Shown here piece by piece: positions 46,439 through 57,118 of a DNA stretch of 64,000 nucleotides (positions are counted from its first letter, which is position 1; every line of letters starts with the position of its first letter). The notes under the pieces were generated by a model. That model worked only from the letters and a program-made list of their open reading frames with translations. It was not told the DNA's origin and searched no databases. The position numbers were made by a program, and so were the translations under genes. The DNA lies in assembly GCF_000003605.2 (NCBI RefSeq), contig NW_003130358.1:189176-253175 (forward strand), in the 5' to 3' direction. The stretch is from Saccoglossus kowalevskii. Its lineage: Eukaryota > Hemichordata > Enteropneusta > Harrimaniidae.

Positions 46439-49400
46439 TCAGTTCTTTGCATTTTTCTCATCTCTGGAAGTGTTCTGTTTCAAAGAATCCTCAGTCCTTT
46501 TTCGCCAAGACGCAGCTGCATCCATCATATCATGATGCCTTGCCACATGTTGTGAGACAACTTGAAGTTTTAAGTTCGGCAGCACATCTTCCAGCATAAC
46601 AGAAATCAGCTCTGGACTGTCGACTTGTGGTAAATTCTTCATATTGAGTCTTTCTAGTTTCCTGCATTTTAATAACAAATTAAAACACATAAACGATTAC
46701 AACTTTGTTTGATCTCCCTTCAAAGTTATTGACATTGACAGATTCCAAAAATACCTACCTAATATTGACAGATTGGTAACGAAATTTATGCTTGTAGCAA
46801 GTTAGAATAACAAAGGTCGGTCACTGTCTGAGATTGGGAGAAAATATGAATTTTAATGTTTTCTGTGAACTCATGGACAACAATGCCATAAATTTTCTGC
46901 AAAAGACCTATGTAAAGGGCAGTGGTTGTTGCGACCAACTGACTGCATGCATGTACTCGATATCGAGTATCATATGTTGTTCATTTCATCAACGTTTGCC
47001 TACAGCCAGTACAACCATCATCCTGCATATATTAATATGCATTTGTATGATGGTCCATACTATTATCGTGCCATATAATTTGTACAGATATCAAAGTATA
47101 CGCCAAAACAGCATTTATAACAAAATTGACACTCAAATAGCCTCAATTCATGAATGAATGGATGGATACAAGAAAGATTTAACAATCTGTACATTCACAA
47201 TATGGAAAATAACATGTGGTTGTAGCAGACATGATAAAACCAGTATTTACAGTGTACATGCTCCTACCTAGAGAATATTTGTTGAACACCTCTCAATATC
47301 CAAAATATGTGCATCGACTTGAAGACATTACTGATCTAACATGTGGGAATAAAAGATAAAGACTTACTTCAGAGAATGCAGTGAAGCCAGTCCTCTTTCC
47401 GTAATCTGTGGACATTCACTTATGTTTAGATGGGTAAGCGAGTCTTTGAAATGATGTAATCGTGCAAGGCAAAAGTCATCTATGTGAGGGCAGCCTTTCA
47501 AACTCAGGTACTTCAAGTGCTTTAAAAGAACTGTGAACAAAAAAAACTGACTGTTTGGTTAACTATAACAACATAGTTTTACATACTTTATGACAATTTC
47601 ATTATTAATGTTGGACACAAATTTCCATGGTAACAGACACTCAGATAATGTCAGTGAATACGTCAAGTACAACTGCCAATGTATATTGAAATGACCACGG
47701 TCATTGCAGTGTGTTGTGTTCGATGTGGCTCCCATACAACATAAACAATAATACAATACATTCTTTGTTTTCACAAAATTAGAGCACATGTTGCAAGAGG
47801 ATGAACCGATTTAAACATATATAACAAATATTAGTATGTTGCATAGTATAGTATACTATAGCATAAACTTAAGCCATTTAAATAAATGGGAGGGGGAGAT
47901 TACAGATATGAAACGACAGTGAAATGTTTAAAGATCGTGAGGTCGAATACGTTTTGTCTGTAATACTCACATAGGTTTTCAAGTCCATCGTAAGTGATAC
48001 GAGACCGCTTGGCATCAATTGAGATAATGTATTCATCTTTGACTGCATCTCGCGGTAGATAATATCGTCCTTTCTTGTTTTTGGCATACCAGTGTCCGTT
48101 GGTGAATTGTACAGCTGAATTCTGGTGGGCCAGTAACCAATGAGCTGCTGCTAGCTCGCTTCCCCAGTACTCCACACGTTTTTCCACAAGGCTTATTTAG
48201 TCACATCAAAATACAAAATAGAAAATTAATTTAAAAAATCAGAACATTAAAGTCCACTGCAGACCACCCTTCCTGATACGACTGTCACAATTGTGGAAAA
48301 GTCAAGAATCTGTAGCACCAAGCATGATATAGCACATACATAATCTATTCTTCCTGTTTTGATTGGTATATGTACAGTCACAAGGCAATGCGACAAGCAG
48401 TACAGAGCACCCAAAGCAAAAGTGATGCAATAAAACCAAATCTACAGAATCTATGACATGACAAAAAAAAATTAAATTAGTCATGTCACATACCAGAATC
48501 TGACCCCCAGTGGATTTAGGGTTTGACCCGGAATAAAATAGTACATTAGCGAATTGTGTTTCAAACGTTGGCTAAGGTCATTGAGAATGCTCAAAAAAAA
48601 ACCCAAGACCTTAACCGTTGGCAATTTTTTTTAGAGCATGTTGAAGATTTTTTGTTTTTTAGCACTGATTTTACCAACCGCAGATATCCAACCATGCAAT
48701 AACCTCTAATTACCATTGAAATGTATTACTGTATAGCAACAATATTTTAAAAACAATGAATGAAATATAAATCTGCATCTGTAACAGATCACTGCAACAT
48801 GCATGACGTCATATACATGATGACGTCATTTCTGACGTCAGAAGTTCGTCGACCTTGTGAAGCCAACGTCATTTGAAAGCTAGTAGTCCAGTTAATCTAA
48901 TTTGATTTTTAGGTCAACTCGGACAAAATTGCAGATTTAGCAACAATGGACACTATAAACAACATATCAAAAGTCTACCAAAATCGGACAAAGGGAAAGT
49001 TAATTTTTTCAGGTATTGATATTGCCCATATAATGGAAATATTAAGCCATTTTATTGAGGCAGTAATATGTCCACATATTTATCACACTTATCACACATC
49101 ATATTTAGTCAGCTAAACATTTTTTTTGAGCATGGTGAAGCAAATAGTGCCCTCTATATGCATATACAGCGCCACCAAGTGGTGATATTTTCAGAAATAC
49201 ACTGGTATTAGTCTTGTTTCATTGGCATTTTATCAGTATGAATTTTACACAATATAGAAAACTCTGCGATTATTGTTCATATATCATTTTCATTATTGAA
49301 AAACAAAATTTCAAGAATATTTGGGACATATTTAGATCCATAATTCGGCAAATCAACATGATCAGACTTGTGTTTTGTCATACCTTCATTCTGTTTGGGA

Positions 49401-52400
49401 TTGGTATGAAAATAAGTTGGTTGGCCAATCATCAAATCAAGACAGTATAATTCTAAGTTTATAATATTATAGTTGATCATTATCATCCAGATCCAGATTG
49501 GGTGACTTTCGATAGCTTACACCTGTACATTCATCACACATGGGGGAGCATTCTAGTCCATGTTTTCTACATGTGCAACGTGTCGTTCGACAGTGCTTTA
49601 CATTTACATCTGATAACTTTTAGTAATTTGTCAGGTGCAGGAGGCTTATCAGTTTGGATAGCAAGCAATTCCAGCCCCATTCTTCTGGAGTTTGCTCTTT
49701 CTACATCGGAACCTGGTGGTATACCCGTTGACTATGGTTACCTACAGCTTCAGATGTTGGTGGAATATTCTCAGGCCCTACACATGTAACGCTTGTAGCA
49801 ACTTTCTGAAAGAATTTTCCCATTCTGAGTGAATCCAATGTTTCATCGGACTTGCCACCATATAAAGGAATCAAAGCTTTTCTCCTGACTCCACAATGTC
49901 GTCATTTGAAGCATCATCTTGGTCAAACACTGAAGCATGACATTGAATCTGCTTTTTGGTTAGGAATTTTTTCAAGGACAGACCCTTTCAGAAGCCATAT
50001 ATCCTGGATGTGGTGTCACAGCCTAAGACAGCATGTATAAATAATAGGTTTTTGCAAACAAGTGGTCCTAGTTTGTCTTTGGTATGTTTTATGTCCCACA
50101 CTTTGACTTCGTTTTTTTGTATTTTTTGTATTTTGCCGTGCCGGGTTTTAAATACAGTTCTGTAGATCAACAACACTAACAAGTCTGTGTCCTCACCCAC
50201 AACTACCGCTGGTGCATTGACAGAAGAGTCTACAGCTGTCATCGCTTTAAGGATATCTGCATCTTCTTCAGCATTTCGAACCTTGATTCCCTTCACTTCC
50301 AGTACAGTTCCCAGGATATTAATGAACCGCTGCTTATTTGCTGCATTTGCAAGGTACTGTTGTTTCTTCATTATTCATAACCACGCAGAGTCAAAGTTAA
50401 CACTAGTAGACATTTTCCCTATTGAACGCCTAAGATGAGTTGTGTCTTTTGTTGATGGTCTATCTGGATAGCTATCAAAAACAACTGCAGATGCCCTTAT
50501 ATGTTAGTCTTCTTAGCCATGGAATTCTCTGTAAAAGTGAACCTCCATCAATAACATACTTAACTCAATGGACATGTCACTAGTAATGGGACCAACACAT
50601 TTCCAGACTGCTTTGGCTAAAGCTGGCTTGTTTGCTTCATGCATCAGTCCATCAGACGCAAACCATATGTTTTGACACTCCTTATCAACACTTGTTCAAT
50701 TGCAAGATCAGTCAATATACCTGCCCAGTACCTGTCTGTCCGCCTAACCACATGGTATTCATTCAGGAATGATCGAAATACATCAGCATTAGTTTCTGGT
50801 AGTTTTGACATAATCTGAAGATATGTGTACACTGACTTTGCATAAAGATTATAGCCAGATGCAGCAAAGTATGGAAGCATGCCTGAAAAAGCTTTTAGAT
50901 GAAGAGACCAGTTACCAGTTCTTTCAGCTTTAATGAACTGCAGGGTATTTCAATCATCTCTATGTACTGTAACCATAACTTGGATGTTCTAAGGGACAAC
51001 GTCAAAAGATCGATGTCAGATAAAAAACTTAATTCTTTTACTCCCCCCCCGCCCCCCCCCCACTGAAACTTAATTGATAAATATTGATCATGGCGTCAGA
51101 CTACATTCACCATTAAATACAAATTGATAATCGGACAGCAGTATGGCATAGCAGTTGGTTGTAATAATGAAGTGGAATATACCATGCGCAAACTACTTTT
51201 CTGGGTTCTGCGCATGCTCTAGGTCCATGCCCTGAAATTTACCTCATTTGACGCACATATTTACACTCGGACCAAATCATTTTCTCGTCTTGGATGTGTT
51301 TTTTTTCATTTTGTTATTTTTTTCTATGATTAGATAGAAAAAAACGAACTACAAATACTCCAAGGTTTTTTTGACTTCATTAAAAAATAAAATCGTTTTT
51401 GTAGGATGGAAACTTTTTGAGGTAAAAACCCCCCACCCCCAAACTAAAGCAATTAAGTTTTTTTATCCGACATCGATCTTTTGACGTCGTCCCTAAGGGA
51501 AGCGAGTGTTTCCTTGAATTGGTTGATTTTTTCCTGTATTTGAGTCGGTAGTTTCTCCGTCTCGTGTGCAAGCAGCCTCTCTAGGATGGTCCCTGTTTCT
51601 TTCAACTCATTTGTTGTATCTTCTGTTTGTGACTGATTTGCATTACTGGAATCGCCATGTTCGGGTATATCTGTTAATTCACTAGCACTGGTACCTATTT
51701 GGTAATGGAAGGTCATTCATCATTGACAAAAGCAATGCATATAATGCTGCTTCCACTAGAATGTGACCCCTAATAGCCCTGGAAATAGCCTGGCACTCAA
51801 CATATGTCCAACAGCATTCTCGACATAAATTGTCTCTAATAGTTCAGATCCACTCGTCAAATGTCCAATGCAAAACTCATTTGCACATGCAGACCACCCA
51901 GTCTGAGAACAATATTCCTCACACTGTTACTTGTGGACTCATTCTGTTGGATTTCCAGTGATTTCCACCACAAAGGCTGGTCGAAGGTGAGCACTGATGT
52001 TACATCATACTTCTTGGCTTGTTCACTGATGAAGCACATAGTTGAGAAGATACATGATTCATCAGATGATTTCATATCGATTGGCATGAACATTATAGAT
52101 GAGACCCCAGGATGAGGATCTTGATGTACTATTTGCATAAAACCGTTCCAAGATGGTCTAGATGGATGTAACAACCAAGAGATTTTCCACAGAAGATCCA
52201 CATTCAATGTATCATCACCTGCTATCAAACTGGGTATCTGGGCATACTTTAATACATATCGTGGATGGAAGGTACTCAATGGCTTTCTTGGTGGATTGCA
52301 TTTCTTCAGTGTTTGGGTATAAATGACTAGTTGTGCTGGACGATTTTATATCATTTTTAATAAAATGTGCAGCCGTTTTAATGAGCCGATTTTTGTTTTG

Positions 52401-55170
52401 GATTCAGGGTCTTCATTCTTTGGATGATAGTGGAAATCATGTAAAATTGCTGATGCTGAGAAGTCTGGCTTGTACCTGTTGCACCCACTCATCTTCGTGG
52501 ATCTTGAGTTTTTGTCTACATTTTTCCAAAATCTTGTCCTTGGTGTAGAGAAATGTTGTGTTAAATACTCTATCTGGGTGTTTTGTATCCACTGTTGCTT
52601 CCAAGCCACAGTATAAACAGTTGTGTTTTTAATTAAAGCCGCACAAAAGCCTTCAAATCTTGGTAAAAGTTGTCAGTGTTTGCATTCAGAAATTCTGAAA
52701 GTGTTTCAAGCAAAACAATTGCGACATAATCTTTTGCTACTTAAGGTTCATTAAAAGTTCAAACAATGCTTAGTTTCCTAGATGCTGGTGCTTAGAAATA
52801 AAGGAAAGATATTTTGTTATATCAATAGGTATCTGGTAAAACAAAAGATTGGTTGACTACTTAACAGGATTAAAATAATTGTAAAAAAAATGCTGACATC
52901 AGCAAATTTCTGTTCTATAACTGGCGGATAGTTTGTCTAAATAAAAAGTGTATAGAAAACACTAGCAATATCTATATGAAATAATGTGTAGTCTGTAAGT
53001 AATATTAATTACAAAATATAAAAGTAAGAAAAATCTACTTACTTCTACCCATGTAAAAAAAATTGCCTATGTTATCAGTTCTTGGGGTTTTTTTTGGTAA
53101 ATCTACAAAAAATCTACTTACTTCTACCCATGTAAAAAAAATTGCCTATGTTATCAGTTCTTGGGTTTTTTTTTTGGTAAATCTACAAAAAATTCCCTAT
53201 CTTTTGATATCAAACTTGTTAATGTACTATTTACTCCCCGGTTCGGCCTATTTCAGGGCTATATCCACTGGACTAAAGGCACAACAGTCATATCATGCTG
53301 TAGAGATTGGTCTTTAAAGAACAAATAACAGAAAACAATAATACTCACACATTTTTTCTTCTAAGATTAAACGTGGTCCAATTTAGCCACTGTTCTGTCC
53401 AGTAGTTGATAACAGACATTGATCGTTGCGGAACATTCTTAGTAATTCTTTTACAACCAGAGCAGCATTCTAATAGTCTCAATGAAGACCCCCTAACCTG
53501 CAGTGAATTAATTACAAAACACCCCAATAATAATCCACATCATTTAAGATTTCTCTAGTTCCCATATTTTAATTTATTTCCAGTTAAGAATTGTAAAAAG
53601 GCATCTCTAGTAAATCTTACCGCTTACCACATCTAACGTTGATGATCAACAGATAGCTTTGGTTTTACTTTTCTCATATTTTTTTTATTACATTTTGGCA
53701 CTGAGAAGTATGTAAATGAAGCCTTGACAAGGCCGACATGGGTCTCACAGGTAGCCCTTGGAGGTAGAGGCAGCATACAGCATCACAGGGATCAGTGCAG
53801 ATTGTAAACGTTGTTGCTTCTAAACAATCTGGCGAAATGATGGCATTTATTGTTGGAGAACACACCGAGTTTATAACACTATTGGATTTACCATTTTAAT
53901 AATGCAACCTAAACATACTAACAGTTTTGTAGATTTTATAAGCCTCAGCCCTTTGCACTAGGGCTGGTTTCCCAAAGACTGCTCGATATTTCATAAAATA
54001 TCTCAAACTAAAAGCCAGGCTGTATGACTTAAGTATTTGATATGATAAGCTACAAATAATTTGATATTAATTTCCACACAAATACTATAAGGGGCTCGAT
54101 CCCCATTTGAAAACTGATTTTGTGGAAAAAGTTGATGAAGAAAGAAAATCGCAGATGACTGAATAATGAATGTAAATACAAAATTAATGTCAGTGAATAG
54201 TCAGCATTTGAGAAAAAAAAAGGAAATCATGTTCCTACATGTACATCACATCACATTATGTAACAAGTGTGACTCTAATGATGTGGGTGATGAAAAACAC
54301 TACTTTTTTCATTGTGATAGTTTTTCAGAACACAGGAAAAAATTTCTCTACGCACTGTTCAAATACTCATCTGATTATCAAACCTTACCAAATGGAGAAT
54401 TGTTTATTAACGTTTTCTCTAGTGTAGACAAATATGTTTGTAGTATTTTAGCTAATTTTGTTTTTCAGATTTTAAAATTATTTTAGATTAGTTGTGTTAC
54501 CGGTACTTTATGTTTCTTATATTGGACTTTACTCAAGCATTGTTTTTGTGTACGTTCCAAATAAAATATAATATCCTATCAAATCCTATGCTATAAGTTT
54601 TATTTTGGAAAGACTTTCCTATTTACCCGCACTCTAATCGGAATTCTATCCCAACCCCTACCCTCTATTGCCCCTCAAATTAATTGTATATGCCCCTCTT
54701 GAGAACACACATAGTTATCTAAGGATGCACATACAACTGATATGGAGGGCTGGGGGGGGTAAGGGAGGTACATTGGAAAGTCTTTCCTTTATATTTATAT
54801 CCCACGACTTGTACCATTTTAAAGCCTGATTTCTACATAACTAAATATAGGAGAATTGTCAAAAATAAAGAGCAAGCACTGTACTAATGCATATTAATCG
54901 AAAGAATGTCTCACGATTTAGAGATTTCCATACCGACACGATCTCTCGATGTCTAAAGTTTACCTGTGGACTGAATACCCTGGCTGAACACGCCATAAAT
55001 ATACGTAATAATACAAGTAAAGCAAAGACGACTGTGGGTACGGACCACTGTGACATGAGTGATTACGTTTAACAAATGGGACGTACAAACTATTTATTTC
55101 GTAAAATCCATTTAAGAATTCATGTAAAATACGAAGTTATACTCACCGCAACTCTCATGGAAGCTGCCAT
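46439..55170 (-). CDS. DMAC2: DMAC2 (ATP5SL), distal membrane-arm assembly component of mitochondrial complex I (complete, five exons)
   Basis: Needed for assembly of the distal membrane arm of respiratory complex I. Exons on the minus strand: 55147-55170, 53349-53497, 47971-48191, 47368-47530, 46439-46661. Introns are GT-AG with matching phases; the 780 bases give 259 residues plus stop, close to human (257). The ATG has a good context (AAAATGGC). The Arg/Ser-rich N terminus (MAASMRVAVRGSSLRLLECC) fits a mitochondrial presequence. Diagnostic blocks align with the human protein as I recall it: SAVQFTNGHWYAKNKKGRYY, RITYDGLENL, LKYLSLKGCPHIDDFCLARL and ECPQITERGLASLHSLK (leucine-rich repeats of the AMN1 type), then NLPQVDSPELISVMLEDVLP. 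The second intron (48192-53348) holds the inverted CXC element. Exon 3 uses a weak-looking AATAAG acceptor but keeps phase. Confidence 0.93.
49988..50371 (-). pseudogene. Nuclease-like segment of the CXC-element protein
   Basis: The longest open frame of copy 2 (127 residues) contains NAANKQRFINILGTVLEVKG, then NAPAVVVGEDTDLLVLLIY, a basic linker, VWDIKHTKDKLGPLVCKNLL and FIHAVLGCDTTSRIYGF. The GEDTDLLVLL and LGCDTTS motifs are the most conserved blocks of this uncharacterised family. They resemble metal-binding Asp/Glu positions in PIN/FEN folds, which would make it a nuclease; not demonstrated. Confidence 0.5.
50644..50880 (-). pseudogene. Middle segment of the CXC-element protein
   Basis: Reads MLPYFAASGYNLYAKSVYTY, then FLNEYHVVRRTDRYWAGILT and DLAIEQVLIRSVKTYGL. 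The RRTDRYWAG-x-x-TDLxIEQVLxRS motif is a hallmark of this multicopy family in marine invertebrates. It is the segment deleted from copy 1. Function unknown. Confidence 0.5.
50993..51493. mobile_element. Harbinger-like MITE nested in CXC element copy 2
   Basis: 501 bp with terminal inverted repeats of at least 43 bp (GGGACAACGTCAAAAGATCG at the left, the same with one change inverted at the right) flanked by TAA on both sides. A 3-bp TWA target duplication and GGG-starting ends fit PIF/Harbinger. C-rich tracts next to both ends extend the symmetry. No transposase inside. Confidence 0.75.
53031..53189 (+). repeat. 79-bp tandem duplication in the second DMAC2 intron
   Basis: Two head-to-tail copies sharing ATCTACTTACTTCTACCCAT and GCCTATGTTATCAGTTCTTG, differing only in T-run length. 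Confidence 0.95.
54166..54590 (+). mobile_element. LINE 3'-end fragment (5'-truncated)
   Basis: The frame reads CNKCDSNDVGDEKHYFFHCD and SEHRKKFLYAL, the zinc-knuckle-like C terminus (CxxC...H...C) found after the reverse transcriptase in jockey/CR1-type LINEs. Lies in the first DMAC2 intron in antisense. A different subfamily from the copies at 55.8 and 60.1 kb. Confidence 0.6.
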
Positions 55171-55814
55171 TTTGTTTCTCGGGTCAAAGAGCGTGACAGG
55201 TCATTCTTCTAACCACAAGCCTTTGCGACACACCAAACTTTTTAGTACTTTTTAAAAAGTTGTGACAAAATTCACAATGTTGTATCATTGAACTTTGTTG
55301 TCTAAAGTAATATATACGCACAAAACTGAAAAGAGAGAAGAATAAAACTCAACAATCAAAGAACACAGATGCATGGACCAAACATCTCAGATGGCATAAG
55401 CAAGAAGACACCAGAGACAATTTCTTTCCCAGTTAAGTTTTGCATTTTGTGTTCTATCTTTTTATAGTATAATTTCCATTGCACAAAAAAGCAGCAAATA
55501 CTGTTACTGGAGCACAGAATTGGCATAAATTTTTTCCCCGGCCATTCACGCAATTTGCAAATCAAGACTTTTACCGCATCCATAGTTGTTGACAGCCGAT
55601 GGATGATGATGGGTGTATTGTGACGTATTTTGACTCCAGGATTCTGACCTTGCATTCTTGCCACATTTACTACCCTTTCATACCCGTTCAATTTCCTTTC
55701 ATTATTTCATCCAGATTCCATTATATTTTATATTTAAAACCAACCTTCATTTCACAGTCACTCTAGTTTTCACTTTTCTAAAATTATCTTACTGATCAAA
55801 AGACTTTTCACTCC

Positions 55815-56250
55815 CATCATGATAATTGAGGATGAGCAGCATTTTGTAATGAAATGTCCAGCTTACAGTCACCATAGGGACAAATTATTCCTGACTGCAC
55901 AAAATAAAGTTCCAAATTTTGATAAAGAAAATAGTCAGAATAAATTCATTTTGATTATGGGAAACCATACTCTAGCACCAGCCTTAGCAGTCTTCCTAAA
56001 AAAAATAGCTATGGAACAAAACAGCAACAACTATCAGTGTATTAGGCTACATTTTGTATTCATTCTATATTCTGTATTCACCATTGGCTGCAAATTGTCT
56101 TTATTGTTTTTGATTTGTTTTATTTTTTTAGAAAAGTTTTTATTTTCTGTTTTCTTTTTTAGATTGTAGTTTGTTTTAATTTCTTTCTGTAAGACCCTTT
56201 TTATCCTTTCCTAAGGATTTTATGCGTCTAATAAAAAAATAAATAAATAA
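55815..56250 (+). mobile_element. LINE 3'-end fragment (5'-truncated), family L-b copy 1
   Basis: Encodes IIEDEQHFVMKCPAYSHHRD and TAQNKVPNFDKENSQNKFIL, nearly identical to the minus-strand copy at 60.0-60.7 kb, and ends in an A-rich tail with AAAT repeats. Sits about 0.65 kb upstream of the DMAC2 start. Confidence 0.8.
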
Positions 56251-56671
56251 ATATCTACAAATAACCTCGCTCTCAGGAACTGAGGAATAAGTTCATCATA
56301 ACACAACACTGATTTCCATAGTATAGTTCAGTATAGAGGTATAGTTAACTTACATGCCAGATAACAAACTGTCAACTATCTTAAAATATGAATAAATATA
56401 TATGAATTTTGAAAAATTAATAAGGAGGTGATACCTAATATTTATTTAATATCGAAACAATGGGTGCGTTCTGTAAACTAACTATGGTTAACTGTAACTA
56501 GCAACTAAAGATAATTAACAGTAACTATTAACTAATATAAGTGTGGCGTGATCTCAAAATACTTCCGCATATATTTGGTCTTCAGAAATAAATGGACGGC
56601 GTTTTCTTCACTCTCTATGACTTTCTCATAACCGACGATGGGGGCGTAAACAACAGAAAATGTTCGGTAAA

Positions 56672-56713
56672 CCTCAGACTAGTAATACTAGTACTAGTAT
56701 TACTAGTCTGAGG
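56672..56713. repeat. 42-bp perfect palindrome without spacer
   Basis: The half-site CCTCAGACTAGTAATACTAG plus T is followed immediately by its exact reverse complement. It can extrude as a cruciform. It is flanked by GGTAAA-like sequence on both sides and is upstream of DMAC2 on the opposite side from the coding region. Confidence 0.95.
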
Positions 56714-57118
56714 GTAAACAAACCAGCATACATACAGTTATAAAACCTATCTCCAACTACTCCAACATGCATTTGGTATTCAGAAGTAATTTTAGCTGTA
56801 TCATACATGTTCGTTTTAGGCGGCAAACAACCGTTTACTTCACTTTAATTAACGCTGTAATGTCCGCAAAAAGCTACGACGATATTCTAATTTCAGTCTG
56901 ACCAATCTAAAAGTTTTATTCAGTAACTTGACCAAGACGAATTTGAAGATCCAGATTAAGTTATTATTTATAAGAGGACAATCTTTTTGAATTGAATCTA
57001 TAGTTTTGCACCAATTTTTGAAATCAATATCAAGGTGACGTTGATGAAATAATCTCGTTCACTGTCGCTACCAGCTCTTTATATTACACGTTTTTTTACA
57101 CCACAGTCTTTATATCAA

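Larger units (their letters stand above)
48530..52884 (-). mobile_element. Unclassified transposon-like element with CXC-tail gene, copy 2, inside the second DMAC2 intron
   Basis: Inverted relative of the element at 20.1-23.8 kb, sharing a left boundary (CAATTATTTTAATCCTGT) and a right boundary (AATGTACTATTTTATTCCGG). Minus-strand blocks in order: LIAGDDTLNVDLLWKISWLL, AISRAIRGHILVEAALYAL, YFAASGYNLYAKSVYTYLQ, VVRRTDRYWAGILTDLAIEQ, VVGEDTDLLVLLIY, and LLFIHAVLGCDTTSRIYG. The Glu-Asp-x-Asp and Gly-Cys-Asp motifs resemble acidic clusters of PIN/FEN-type nucleases, but this is only similarity by eye. A Harbinger-like MITE interrupts it at 51 kb. It lacks about 475 bp present in copy 1. Oriented in the same direction as DMAC2. 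The copy is broken. Confidence 0.65.

Noticed and set aside
54859-55056. 65-residue minus-strand frame as an extra DMAC2 exon
   Set aside because: The exon at 55147-55170 joins directly and in phase to 53349-53497, and the total length matches human DMAC2 without it.
55356-55691. 111-residue minus-strand frame just upstream of DMAC2
   Set aside because: No recognised domain or transcript signal; could be unknown repeat sequence but not supportable as a gene.
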